A DNA stretch of 64,000 bases from Pseudobacteroides sp. Its GTDB lineage: Bacteria > Bacillota > Clostridia > Acetivibrionales > DSM-2933. Below are positions 8,395 to 16,965 of this stretch, piece by piece. Each line of letters begins with the position of its first letter. Position 1 is the stretch's first letter. The DNA is taken from assembly GCF_036567765.1 (NCBI RefSeq), contig NZ_DATCTU010000008.1, positions 1-64,000 of the forward strand. The letters run 5' to 3'. The position numbers and the translations under genes were made by a program. Below the pieces are notes generated by a model that was given only the letters and a program-made list of their open reading frames with translations, was not told the origin of the DNA and ran no database searches.

Positions 8395-8842
8395 TAATTC
8401 GACTCCTGTATACTGGGTATCATCGGTACTATGATAGTATCCGACTACCTTCATGGCATTTGCTTTTCTTGCTTCTTCAGCTTGTCAAGCATACTTCTTT
8501 CGAAGCCCTGATGGTTCTGCCTGAGTTCTCATACATTCATGATTTTCGACTAGGTAGTGCATTTGACCCCGGGTGAGTCTCTTTAGGCTTGCCATTAATG
8601 CCCAAATCAATACTGCTTTCCACACATTTGACTGCATCAGTCTCATCTAATACGGCACTTTTCGGGGCTCAATACATTTCACTGCTGGTTGCCAAGTCAG
8701 TCAATTCTACCTGACTGACTTTCTGTCTACGCTTAAAGTGCTTCGTTACCTAACACTTCCAAGACTCGATACAAGGCTGCTGGCTAAGCTTTGTCTTGAC
8801 AGGGGTTACACCTGCTTGAATGTATGCCACTTCAGGACGCAC
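8395..8842 (-). mobile_element. Group II intron 5' fragment (probable)
   Basis: On the minus strand the block opens at 8842 with GTGCG, the conserved 5' end of group II introns. It continues for ~450 bases of GC-richer, structured sequence with local stems such as AGTCAGTCAGG / TTGACTGACTT. Near its end, phrases resembling the intron-protein leader (CTTGACAAGCTGAAGAAGC, then ATGAAGGTAGTCGGATACT) are followed by AT-rich host sequence. No reverse transcriptase and no domain V were found. It fills the gap between the genes starting at 8366 and ending at 8870, where other gaps carry the palindromic repeats. Confidence 0.45.
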
Positions 8843-8869
8843 CGGATGATAGACCCTCAAATAAACCTT

Positions 8870-9826
8870 CTATTGGATTCCTAATCCATATTTCCGTATG
8901 ATATTTAATTCCTTTGCATTAAATAATCCTGCATCATACAAATTAATAAATTCTTGTGAAACACTTTGACCAAAAACTAAAATATCATCAGAATTAACTG
9001 TAACTTTTATACCATGATCAAACAAGGTTCTAATTGGATGATCTTTTATACTTTCCACTCGATTTAACATAACATTACTTGTAGGACATATATTTAACTG
9101 AATTTTATTATCTGAAAGCCAGTTCATTATTGCCGGAGACTTGTAAACAGAAATTCCATGTTGTATTTCATTTAACTCTAGCTCTTCAACCGCTTCTTTA
9201 ACAGAATCTGCACAACCCCATTCGCCTACATGAGCTTTCAGCAAAAGTCCTTTTTCTTTGGCTTTTCGGTAAATTGGTTTAAAATTTTTGATTGGCTGAG
9301 CCATTTCATCTCCATACAAATCAATTGAAAAAAAACAATCCTTTTCTAGAAATGGTGCAATCCATTCCTCAAGCATGTTTACCGGACAATGCCTAGATAG
9401 ACCAATTTGAAATCGAAATTCTATTTTTGGAGCAAACATTTCTTGCATTTCCTGAAATGTTTCAATTAACAGATTTACGTTACCGCCATAAAAATGTCCA
9501 TTTGCCCAAACATCATCACCAATTTCCAAAACAGTGACACCATCATCATTTGCCTGAACAAAAGTAGCTTCAATCGCTAATCTTCTTTTATCAGTAGTAC
9601 CGAAAATATCACCAATATTTTGCCCAACCCATGTGTGCATTTCATCCATGCTATGCAATTTATTACTTAGTTTAGGTATTGTAATACCTAAACGCTTATT
9701 AATATATTCTCTATTTCCACCGAGGAAAAAATGGTTATGTAAGTCTGATTTAGGAATCAATTTTAATGTTTGTATATCCCTATTCTCAATGGCACTAATA
9801 AATAACTTATCATAGTCTGACATCAT
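8870..9826 (-). CDS. Adenosine deaminase-family amidohydrolase
   Basis: The 318-residue protein has the full active site of the adenosine/AMP deaminase family. PKSDLHNHFFLGG supplies the metal HxH pair (about residue 30), KAHVGEWG the next metal His and the catalytic Glu (about 200), IQHGIS the further catalytic His (about 225) and VNSDDI the metal Asp (about 285). It should deaminate a purine nucleoside or related base in the cytoplasm; the exact substrate cannot be told. It is slightly shorter than typical (330-350), ending soon after the last helix. It is a single gene with repeat copy C just upstream of its start and the intron fragment just downstream of its stop. Confidence 0.85.
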   Translation of the reverse strand: MMSDYDKLFISAIENRDIQTLKLIPKSDLHNHFFLGGNREYINKRLGITIPKLSNKLHSMDEMHTWVGQNIGDIFGTTDKRRLAIEATFVQANDDGVTVLEIGDDVWANGHFYGGNVNLLIETFQEMQEMFAPKIEFRFQIGLSRHCPVNMLEEWIAPFLEKDCFFSIDLYGDEMAQPIKNFKPIYRKAKEKGLLLKAHVGEWGCADSVKEAVEELELNEIQHGISVYKSPAIMNWLSDNKIQLNICPTSNVMLNRVESIKDHPIRTLFDHGIKVTVNSDDILVFGQSVSQEFINLYDAGLFNAKELNIIRKYGLGIQ

Positions 9827-9844
9827 ATCCCATCCTTTACTTTA

Positions 9845-10010
9845 ATCTTCAAAGCCCTTCTCAATCCATCTGTGCAGGACGCACGGATTTTTGCGTGGCA
9901 TTTCATATATCGTTTGCATACAAGAAGCGACCTGTGATTCATTTCTACCCTTGTATGCGTTGTTATGCAAAGTCGCACCCCTAGTCTCAGAGGCCGACAG
10001 GACGCCATTA
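9845..10010. repeat. Palindromic intergenic repeat, copy C
   Basis: It starts with CTTCAAAGCCC, then a small hairpin (GTGC AGGAC GCAC, 9872-9884), then TTTCATATATCGT. A long stem follows: GCATACAAG (9916-9924) pairs perfectly with CTTGTATGC (9950-9958), flanked by a second pairing of TGCG..GCAT with ATGC..CGCA. It ends in CAGAGGCCGACAGGACG, shared with copies J and K. It lies within ten bases of the TGA that ends the neighbouring lipoprotein frame. Confidence 0.8.
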
Positions 10011-10017
10011 ACAATCA

Positions 10018-10470
10018 TCATTTTTTAACATCTATCTTATACTTTTTTACAAGCTGTAAATCCATCTTGTCATCAAATTTAAATTCCACATACTTAGCAT
10101 CATCATCAACATTAAGTTATACATTAGTAGTTGTTCTTCCAATTTCTAAATCATCTGCATTATATGCTTTTGCTATTAATGTACTTTCAACAGCTTTCGA
10201 TGCAATAAAATATACAGAAAAACCTTTTCCATCATTCAAAGTTTCTTGCTTAGAAACAGTTTTTGAAATACCAAGATCTGTTACTTCTTTAGATAGTTCA
10301 ACCTCCACCATTAATTCTTTGTCTATACCTTGCCCTATTCCAGAAACAAATTTTGTTAACCCTTCTCCAACCTTATTTCCAGCATCCTTTTCGCCTTTCC
10401 TACAACCTACACATATAGTGCAAATTAAAGTAGCAACTAATAATACCCTTTTTATGAAATATTCCCCCAA
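10018..10470 (-). pseudogene. Lipoprotein gene with in-frame stop
   Basis: The frame starts with a lipoprotein signal ending LICTICVGC (lipid-anchored Cys at residue 23), followed by a short Gly-rich stretch and a beta-rich domain. After 117 codons a TAA (10117-10119) interrupts it. The same frame stays open for 32 further codons that read as a good protein end (DDDAKYVEFKFDDKMDLQL) and stop with TGA at 10018-10020. The 150-codon frame then ends right at repeat copy C, as intact genes in this array do, so the TAA looks like a recent nonsense mutation. The short form could still be made. Function unknown. Confidence 0.65.
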
Positions 10471-10574
10471 TGTTTATTTAGTATTAAGTTCTTCAAAAAA
10501 TTATTTTATAAATCATTAATTAATCATCTTATCAGAACCATATTACGTTTATCAGAACAGAGGTTAAATCCCCG

Positions 10575-10680
10575 ATCCTTACAAAGCCGTGCTTTCACCA
10601 ACGCTGCAGGACGAGGCGGCTCGCTGCCTATATCGTGTACATGCCCGACGCCGTTTGAGCTGGACCCGCGAAGCAATCTT
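10575..10680. repeat. Palindromic intergenic repeat, copy D (short)
   Basis: A GC-rich block begins CTTACAAAGCCGTGCT and has a hairpin region around GCTGCAGGACGAGGCGGC. It contains TATATCGTGTACATGCCCGACG, nearly the same as in copy L, and GAGCTGGACCC, as in copy H. The second half of the long stem is missing, so this copy seems deleted. It ends eight bases before the stop codon at 10688. Confidence 0.7.
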
Positions 10681-10687
10681 TATCCCC

Positions 10688-11254
10688 TTACTCAATCAAG
10701 TTTTTGTTATGATCTTGAATTTGTGATTCCATACTAATATATTTATTAATCTTTTCTACTACGTTAATAGCATCCGCAAGCGATTTCAAGTAACCGAAGC
10801 GTAATTTTTTACCTTTATAATTGAATTCACATTGAGTCCATATATCAGTTCTTCTCAAAAATTGATATGGTAGCAACGAATCTGAAGCAATAAAAGTTGA
10901 CATATCTCGGTAATAAAATCTTTTTGTTACTCTAATTTTAAATAATGCCATTTTATAACTAAAGATTCCTCTCTTATTATCAAAAATCAAAATTTCCTTG
11001 CCAAAAGTATTAAATAACCAGTAGGTTACTCCATATCCACAAGATACGACTAAAAATACACCAAGAACTATGAACATTACTGAAGTATCTATATTTTTTA
11101 AAAATGCTAAGAATACAATATATATTAATGTCAAACCACAACTAAAACCAAGAAATACAAATATCAACATAGGCAAAATCCACTTTTGGCTATCTCTTAC
11201 TGAAATTTGGATTTTTAGGTACTCGCTATTTTCATAGAAGTTAACGCTTTTCAT
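10688..11254 (-). CDS. Two-span membrane protein with PH-like tail
   Basis: The 188-residue protein has two adjacent membrane segments (about residues 26-50 and 58-82), then a ~100-residue basic, beta-rich cytoplasmic part (GKEILIFDNKRGIFSYKMAL). Order and length resemble small bacterial PH-domain membrane proteins, but no diagnostic motif is present, so this is only a likeness. It is a single gene with repeat D abutting its stop and repeat E upstream of its start. Confidence 0.6.
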   Translation of the reverse strand: MKSVNFYENSEYLKIQISVRDSQKWILPMLIFVFLGFSCGLTLIYIVFLAFLKNIDTSVMFIVLGVFLVVSCGYGVTYWLFNTFGKEILIFDNKRGIFSYKMALFKIRVTKRFYYRDMSTFIASDSLLPYQFLRRTDIWTQCEFNYKGKKLRFGYLKSLADAINVVEKINKYISMESQIQDHNKNLIE

Positions 11255-11302
11255 TTTAATACCTCAACTTCGCTAAATTAAATATACATAAACTAACTTA
11301 AA

Positions 11303-11500
11303 TCTTCATAGTCCCTACTTTCAAAATCGGTGCACGGATGCACCGACTTCCTCCCATGTAGTAGAACGTCTCGCATGGAAGACGTCGTTCGAACCAGCCC
11401 CAGTAGAAAGACCCGTGAGCGGCAGCTTGTCTGCCCCGCTAAGCAAGAACGGCAAGGATGCTGTGGCCTTACATAATCCTTACCTTAGCAAATACCTTTC
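11303..11500. repeat. Palindromic intergenic repeat, copy E
   Basis: It starts CTTCATAGTCCC, followed by a perfect hairpin CGGTGCACGGATGCACCG (11328-11345, loop CGGA). Then come CGTCTCGCATGGAAGACG and the shared AGTAGAAAGACCCGTGAGCGG. It ends a few bases before the stop at 11504. Confidence 0.75.
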
Positions 11501-11503
11501 TTT

Positions 11504-11980
11504 TTACAGAGCCTCTTTAATCTTCTTAATTCTCATTGCTTCATTCAGTACTTTTAGACTCCAATCTTTATCATCTTTAGATATAATTAATACATTGAAA
11601 CCAAACTGTATTCCATTTTGTTTAACCGAAATATCATCATCAATATGTAAATCAATTCTAAATTTTGATGGTACTTTCGATGGCATAACTTCTTTTCTTG
11701 TTCCCTGAACAAATTCTTTATGAACCTTTTGATTTATAACATTACTCAACTTTATACGGTAAACGCCAAATAAGTGCTTTATATAACTAATACTTCTTTC
11801 TGATGTTGTATAAACACAAATATCAAATCCTAAAGATTTTAGTTCTTCACACAAAACTATTATTCCTTTTCGTAGCTTTTCTTTATAAAATAAAGCTTTA
11901 AAGCCCCTAACTGGCTTTTCATATATTGCATCCTTGTCAGTCAATATTAATGTATCATCTAAATCAAATGAAATCTTCAT
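11504..11980 (-). CDS. HAD-superfamily hydrolase, NLI/FCP-like
   Basis: The 158-residue protein has the HAD signature FDLDDTLI at its N-terminus (nucleophile Asp6, acid Asp8), motif II VYTTSE (about residue 57) and the acidic motif HIDDD (about residue 112). It lacks a large cap domain, like small CTD-phosphatase-type HADs. It should be a phosphatase or phosphotransferase of unknown substrate. It is a single gene flanked by repeats E and F. Confidence 0.8.
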   Translation of the reverse strand: MKISFDLDDTLILTDKDAIYEKPVRGFKALFYKEKLRKGIIVLCEELKSLGFDICVYTTSERSISYIKHLFGVYRIKLSNVINQKVHKEFVQGTRKEVMPSKVPSKFRIDLHIDDDISVKQNGIQFGFNVLIISKDDKDWSLKVLNEAMRIKKIKEAL

Positions 11981-12006
11981 TTAAAACCTCACTGTTGTAG
12001 AAATTT

Positions 12007-12232
12007 CTTCAAAGGCATACCCTAAAACCCCGGCCATGGATGGCCGACAATGCGTGGTATTACACAGAACCGTTCGCCATTTGCGTCGTCGAAGAATCGG
12101 GCTTACAAAGCCCTTCTACTTTAGGCGGTGCTTGCACCTGATTGTTCGATGAGGGCAGAATTACTTCATACCTCTGCTCCAGAGAGCTTTCTTTGTGCCT
12201 TGCCCTTGATGTGCCCCTTAAACTATAAAATC
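12007..12232. repeat. Palindromic intergenic repeat, copy F
   Basis: It starts CTTCAAAGGCATACCC with a perfect hairpin CGGCCATGGATGGCCG (12031-12046, loop TGGA). The middle has GGCGGTGCTTGCACC and CTGCTCCAGAGAG, shared in part with copy H. The end GATGTGCCCCTTAAAC matches the GATGTG...CTTAAA end of copy H. It lies between genes starting at 11980 and ending at 12277. Confidence 0.75.
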
Positions 12233-12276
12233 CCAAAATTCAATCCCTAGTAAAAAACAATATTAACTTTCTCATA

Positions 12277-12711
12277 CTACCTTTTATGTTCTGCAAGTGA
12301 GTTTTTATTCTCTTTCATAGCTTCTTCTATTTTGTTATATGTATTATCTGAAATTTCAACTACTGTCCGGTCTTGTTTTAATACAGTTCTACAGTCATCA
12401 CCAGCTATCCATAATTTGGTTATTTCTTCTTCGTTTTTTGAAATAGTAATTTCATTATCAAAAGGACATGCTGCTGCAATTCCTTTAAAATCCTTGGAAG
12501 AAATAATAATAGGTTCTCCTTTAATACTACCAACATCATCTAATATTATATTTGATAAGTTATTACTTTTAACTTTAACTTCACCTTTATTATTTTTGAT
12601 ATGAACTAACATTTCATGTTCTTCTCTTTTTTCATCACTTCTTTTTGATAAACATGATGTAAATAGAGCTAATATACAAGCAATCAATATAACAATAATT
12701 ACATTTTTCAT
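12277..12711 (-). CDS. Lipoprotein, unknown
   Basis: The 144-residue product has a lipoprotein signal ending LALFTSC (Cys at residue 20) and a ~120-residue extracytoplasmic domain. Two further cysteines (AAACPFD and GDDCRTV) could form a disulfide. No family recognised. It is the last gene before the IS copy at 12.9 kb. Confidence 0.65.
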   Translation of the reverse strand: MKNVIIVILIACILALFTSCLSKRSDEKREEHEMLVHIKNNKGEVKVKSNNLSNIILDDVGSIKGEPIIISSKDFKGIAAACPFDNEITISKNEEEITKLWIAGDDCRTVLKQDRTVVEISDNTYNKIEEAMKENKNSLAEHKR

Positions 12712-12917
12712 AAACTAAAAATACTCCCTTTATTTAAGATAGCTATTTGCAATTCCCCCAATTGTCAAGACAATTTTTTTGTTGCTCTAAGTTAGGTCTC
12801 CTTTCTTTGTTTGTATTTTATGTTTCACTAGCTCGATTAGGTATCGAAATTTTGAAAATGTAGGGAGGGTGTAGCCCGAGGGGAATTTTCAAAATTTTGC
12901 CGCTTCGCGGGATGGAC

Positions 12918-13327
12918 CTAAATAGCCGCTTTAATACTTCTGGCATTAAAATAGATATCTGCTGGTGTTTCATAGCCCAAGGATTCATGTGGTCTTACAT
13001 TGTTATAGTATTCTATATAGTCCTTTGTAATCTGCTTTAATTTAGATCCAGCATCATAATCCTCCAGATAAAGCTTTTCCCATTTATATGACCTGAAAAA
13101 CCGCTCTATCCTTTGATTATCTAGTGCTCGTCCCTTTCCATCCATAGAAATCTTGATGGAACCCCTTTTAAAAGGCTTATATATTTTTCGCTTGTAAATT
13201 GTGCCCCTTGGTCCCTATTAATTATTTCCGGTGTCCCATGTCTTTTAATAGCTTTTTTAATAGTGTCTGTTACAAAACCCGATATACTTAATTTCTTATT
13301 CGTTTTTTCGATCATTTTTATCCGGTC
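12918..13327 (-). pseudogene. IS3 OrfB transposase, deleted and frameshifted (copy 1)
   Basis: Two overlapping frames make up the remnant. The first starts MIEKTNKKLSISG, as OrfB of the other copy does, but jumps straight to the segment before RDQGAQFTSEKY (second catalytic Asp), so about half the protein including the first Asp is missing. A frameshift near 13140 then leads into MDGKGRALDNQRIERFF (catalytic Glu) and the usual HESLGYETPADIYF end. Confidence 0.85.
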
Positions 13328-13347
13328 TTCACGGGGACAGGAATCGG

Positions 13348-13629
13348 CTAGATTTTTTTAAGCCAGGATACCTCATATGAGAGTTGTCCTATTTGCTTTA
13401 AAAGCTCATCTTTCTCCTTATCATGTGACTGTTTCACCTTTTCCACTTCATCACTTTCTTTGCTGAAGGCTCTGCCTGTATTCTGGATGAATTCCGCTTT
13501 CCATCGGCTAAGCTGGTTAGGATGCACTTCATAATATGCAGCTATTTCGGTAAGCGTTTTTTCTTCCCTTAAGACCTCAAGTACGATTTTTGCTTTTTGT
13601 TCCGGTTTGTAATTTCTTCTCTTTTCCAT
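13348..13629 (-). CDS. IS3-family OrfA (HTH) protein, copy 1
   Basis: The 93-residue protein has a helix-turn-helix (RRNYKPEQKAKIVLEVL, then TEIAAYYEVHPNQLSRWK) followed by a leucine-zipper-like helix. This is the usual DNA-binding partner of IS3 transposases. The A7 run near its 3' end is where these elements make OrfAB by -1 frameshifting. Nearly identical to the OrfA at 55740. Confidence 0.85.
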   Translation of the reverse strand: MEKRRNYKPEQKAKIVLEVLREEKTLTEIAAYYEVHPNQLSRWKAEFIQNTGRAFSKESDEVEKVKQSHDKEKDELLKQIGQLSYEVSWLKKI

Positions 13630-13682
13630 AACATAATTCTAACTTATTTTTGTGTGTTTGTCTGTACAGTTTTCTGGTATCA

Positions 13683-13952
13683 TTATACCCCACTACTTCC
13701 TGACAAACCCGCTTTTTTAAATACATCAATTTTAAAACAAAGGTCAATTCTAAGAATTAAAGCTAAAGTTGTCGGGTGGTGTTCAATTGTAAAAAACGGC
13801 TCAATTATTTCAGAAGTCGCCCATATTTTGAATGGAGGACGTGGATTAGGAATCCAGGGAAGCCGCTCCCAATTACCTCCTTTGGGTAATCCATATTGCC
13901 GAATATCTTTCAAATCATCACCACCTATAATACAAAAAATTGGGATAAGCAT
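13683..13952 (-). pseudogene. Unknown gene truncated by IS copy 1
   Basis: The frame gives a plausible soluble protein (around GGNWERLPWIPNPRPPFK) but ends in the IS terminus, where the stop is supplied by the TATAATGATACC end sequence. The start is either 13952 or, better, a TTG at 13913 after AGGTGGTGATGAT. The 3' end of the gene is not found on the far side of the IS. No family recognised. Confidence 0.45.
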
Positions 13953-14028
13953 TTTATAACTTGTTCGTACTTTATAAACTTTGCGACCTAATTAGAGTAA
14001 TAAAATGTGCATTATCTAATTGTTGATA

Positions 14029-15156
14029 TTATACACCATTACTATTAGTAACAAGTTGCTTAAATAAATAAATCTCATAATATGCGAGACTTTTAATCTC
14101 TTCATTTTGGTATTCTTTTATATAAACTTTATTCTTTTCAAGATGATGATAGTCAAATAAATCATTTTGGCATATCAAAGTTTCCATATCTCTCAGATAG
14201 TTGTAATTCTTCCTAAAAATAATTCCATTATATTGTTTGAAAAGCCAAGGTGCGGTTGTATACATAAGAAAACTATCAACCCGATTTATGATACTCATTA
14301 TAAATAATGGCATTGAACCTTGTATACCGCTTTCAATGATTGTATATTTTCTTTTTTCCATAATAGAATCTATATAATTAAATGCATCGTTTTTTGCTTG
14401 TTGTAGGCATATAGATTCACATTTATTGAATTCTTGTTTATACATCCTGCAAATATCACAATAAGAAATATCTGGGTTTTGTGATATAATATCATATATC
14501 GGAGGGGTAATAAACTTGTAAAATATATCTCCATAATTTGAAAAGAACTTTCTGTTCAGCATTACAGGAATTACACAAGTTTGTGACATATTTTCCAAAT
14601 GCTTAAAATTCAAGTATAATAGAAGTGTATCCCGCAATAAAAATATTAGGTCATTATTAAATTTGTTATTTTCCCGTATCCATTGTGCATATCTATGCAT
14701 TTCGTTTAATACAAGAGTCGTTTTTTCTACCCAATCTTGAGATGCAATTTGTTTTATTACGTCAAAATTTATATCATTTGGACTAATATTTCTCAGAATA
14801 TTTAAGTAGTCATTTAGCTCGTAAATTTTAACTGGACAAGTATCTTTTTCAAAATGAAAAGATACCTTTTTAGGGAATAAATAAAAAAGGTTTTCCTCTT
14901 TACCATTTAAAATAGTTAATCCTCTATTAATAACAGTATCTAATCTATTAATAGCATCTAATCCTATACAAAAAGCATCATATGTATCTTTATATCCTTC
15001 TTCTTTATTATCATTCAAAAATTTTTTTAGTGACGATGCTTCACTTAATGTATTCAATAAAGTATCCTTATCTAATTGGCTAAATTCTAAACTTTCATAA
15101 TGCAGCAATTTATCTATATAATAATTATATATGTAATCGAAAAAGTCCAATACCAT
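14029..15156 (-). CDS. Unknown soluble protein, 375 aa
   Basis: There is no signal peptide or clear membrane segment. The first ~260 residues are mostly helical. A conserved-looking stretch ESGIQGSMPLFIMSIINRV near residue 275 and MYTTAPWLF after it look like a catalytic or ligand pocket, but I cannot assign a family. CDICRMYKQEFNKCESIC (about residues 230-247) has four closely spaced cysteines that might bind a metal. It is a single gene, with repeat G upstream of its start. Confidence 0.6.
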   Translation of the reverse strand: MVLDFFDYIYNYYIDKLLHYESLEFSQLDKDTLLNTLSEASSLKKFLNDNKEEGYKDTYDAFCIGLDAINRLDTVINRGLTILNGKEENLFYLFPKKVSFHFEKDTCPVKIYELNDYLNILRNISPNDINFDVIKQIASQDWVEKTTLVLNEMHRYAQWIRENNKFNNDLIFLLRDTLLLYLNFKHLENMSQTCVIPVMLNRKFFSNYGDIFYKFITPPIYDIISQNPDISYCDICRMYKQEFNKCESICLQQAKNDAFNYIDSIMEKRKYTIIESGIQGSMPLFIMSIINRVDSFLMYTTAPWLFKQYNGIIFRKNYNYLRDMETLICQNDLFDYHHLEKNKVYIKEYQNEEIKSLAYYEIYLFKQLVTNSNGV

Positions 15157-15277
15157 CCCTCCTTATTATTAATAAATATGCTCTTCTGGAATTTATGTTA
15201 TATCCTGTTAATCCATAAGTTAAGTTTACGAAAAAATATATTACGTTAGCATAATATAACTAATGTGAACTTACTAA

Positions 15278-15568
15278 ACTTCAAAGCCTAACCCGAGAAC
15301 CGTGACAAGGATGTCACGGCAATTGCACCTAGCTTTCATATATCGTGTGTATCTGAGACGTCGATGAATTGGACCCATAAGGAATACCCGTGAGCGGCGT
15401 AAGCCCGATGAATCGATGTGGGCAGAATGACCCGTAAGCATGCCCTTTACTCAGATACTTTGATATGTGAAGGCCAGGTGCCCCGCGAAGCCGAAGCCGC
15501 ACGGACGCGGCCCTTAAGAAAAACTACATCAGCCACTTTGTTTCGCTTTATATAAAGATTGCGAACCA
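15278..15568. repeat. Palindromic intergenic repeat, copy G (full length)
   Basis: This is the best-preserved copy. It opens CTTCAAAGCCTAACCC. Next is the perfect hairpin CCGTGACAAGGATGTCACGG (15300-15319). A long interrupted stem follows: CTTTCATATATC (15333-15344) pairs with GATATGTGAAGG (15462-15473), and GTATCTGAG (15349-15357) with CTCAGATAC (15450-15458). Near the end GCCGCACGGACGCGGC forms a second small hairpin, followed by CCCTTAAG. The last ~60 bases (ACATCAGCCAC and onward) are also found in copy L. It abuts the gene ending at 15589. Confidence 0.85.
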
Positions 15569-15588
15569 ACTTTACTTGGCATTAATGC

Positions 15589-16593
15589 TTATACTGCACT
15601 ATAGCAATCTACTTGTCCCTTATCACTTAACAAAATCATTTTGTCCTCTGTAAAAACAATATCACGTGCATAGGACACCACTTTTTCTTTAAAGATTTCA
15701 TCTCCACTTGTCATATCCAATTTATAAAAGTAATTATCCTCAGAAGATAGGTATACGAAACTATTTAAAATTACTACTCTTGAACTAATTGTATCACTAG
15801 CTTTATATTCCCATATTTTATTAATCTTAGATTTTTCCGTAACAAATTCCAAGCAGTACACCATACCAAAATCATTACCGATGAAAATCTTATTATCTTT
15901 GATAATTGGCTCTCGGTATATAGCACCGCCTGTATCAAAGTTTGTAATTTCTCTACCAGATGAACTTTCTAAAACATAAACGATGCCGTTTGTTGCACAA
16001 ACAATAATTAAAGTGCCTAAGAGAAAAGCAGCAGACTTAAAATAAAGATTTTCTCCAAAAGTCCATTTGATTTTTTGTTTTATTAAGTCAAAACAATAGA
16101 AATACCCATCACTCAATCCATGATAAATAAAGTCCTCTTTTACAAGTATATGGCAACTTGAATGATTGGAAGGATGCTGGTAAGTCCACAAGACATTCCC
16201 TGTTGATTTATCAATATTAAATAGCTCTCCATTAAATGCTAGTATGCTCTTGTCAGTAACACCAATATGCCAATCTGGGTTTCGGTCTCCAAATTTACAT
16301 TCCCATTTTATTGACAAATCTATATAATCAATACAATACAAGATTGCATTGAATGAGTTAATATATAAATACTCGTTATCAAACAAAACAGTGTTTCTGA
16401 TAAGATGAGGAACTACTAAAATGATATTTTCTGCACCAGTATCTAAATCTACGGCAATCAACTGACTTTCATAAAAACCACCTTTGTCATATTTCACGGC
16501 AAAAAATAGTTTGTTGTCCAATACCACTCCTTTATCAGATATCATTGGTTGTCTGATTCCCTTTATTTTATAATTAAATAACGGTTTTTTCAT
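15589..16593 (-). CDS. PQQ-type (quinoprotein-like) beta-propeller protein
   Basis: The 334-residue protein consists of PQQ-like blades: IDKSTGNVLWTYQHP, CFDLIKQKIKWTFGE, VLESSSGREITNFDTGG and KLDMTSGDEIFKEKV. There is no signal peptide and no enzyme domain, so it is probably a cytoplasmic scaffold, not a dehydrogenase. GGGGATG precedes the ATG. It is a single gene between repeats G and H. Partner unknown. Confidence 0.8.
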   Translation of the reverse strand: MKKPLFNYKIKGIRQPMISDKGVVLDNKLFFAVKYDKGGFYESQLIAVDLDTGAENIILVVPHLIRNTVLFDNEYLYINSFNAILYCIDYIDLSIKWECKFGDRNPDWHIGVTDKSILAFNGELFNIDKSTGNVLWTYQHPSNHSSCHILVKEDFIYHGLSDGYFYCFDLIKQKIKWTFGENLYFKSAAFLLGTLIIVCATNGIVYVLESSSGREITNFDTGGAIYREPIIKDNKIFIGNDFGMVYCLEFVTEKSKINKIWEYKASDTISSRVVILNSFVYLSSEDNYFYKLDMTSGDEIFKEKVVSYARDIVFTEDKMILLSDKGQVDCYSAV

Positions 16594-16681
16594 TTCATTT
16601 ACATCCCCTTATATAAATTCTATACTTCCCAATCTCCAACTTATTGGTGCTGCGTGATTTAAAACTAACGCGAACTAAAAA

Positions 16682-16960
16682 ACTTCAAAGCCTTACCCAA
16701 AAACCGTGACAAGGATGTCACGGAAATTGCACCTAGCTTTCATATATCGTCCCGCATGGCTGAAGTTCCAGAGCTGGACCCTTTAGAAAGACCCGTGAGC
16801 GTGCTTGCACCGGCGATGGAATTTGGTGCGGCATTCTTCATGCTCCTGCTCCAGAGAATTTACTTCGTGATCTTCTAACCCGCACCTTTACTGCCATGCA
16901 TTGTTCTCTGATGTGCGGCGGGCCCGCGTAGCCAGAGCAGCACGGATGCTGCACTTAAAT
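16682..16960. repeat. Palindromic intergenic repeat, copy H
   Basis: It opens CTTCAAAGCCTTACCC, with the same hairpin as copy G (16704-16723). It then has AGCTTTCATATATCGT and a stem GCATGGC (16754-16760) / GCCATGC (16893-16899). A terminal hairpin GCAGCACGGATGCTGC (16937-16952, loop CGGA) is followed by ACTTAAAT. It ends six bases before the stop codon of the next gene. Confidence 0.85.
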
Positions 16961-16965
16961 TCAGT

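Larger units (their letters stand above)
12880..13690 (-). mobile_element. IS3-family element, internally deleted (copy 1)
   Basis: The element shares its ends with the copy at 54.9-56.1 kb. The left edge runs through CCGCTTCGCGGRATGG, and the right edge through TGTACAR and TCTGGTATCATTATACC. It carries orfA and a shortened orfB. The left boundary is known only to within a few tens of bases. Insertion at about 13690 cut the gene at 13683-13952. It cannot transpose by itself. Confidence 0.75.

Noticed and set aside
9823..10014. Minus-strand 63-codon frame over repeat C
   Set aside because: It is wholly the repeat read as protein; copies elsewhere do not keep the frame open.
15300..15319. Repeat hairpins as ordinary rho-independent terminators
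   Set aside because: No T-run follows on either strand, and similar hairpins occur at both edges of some copies.
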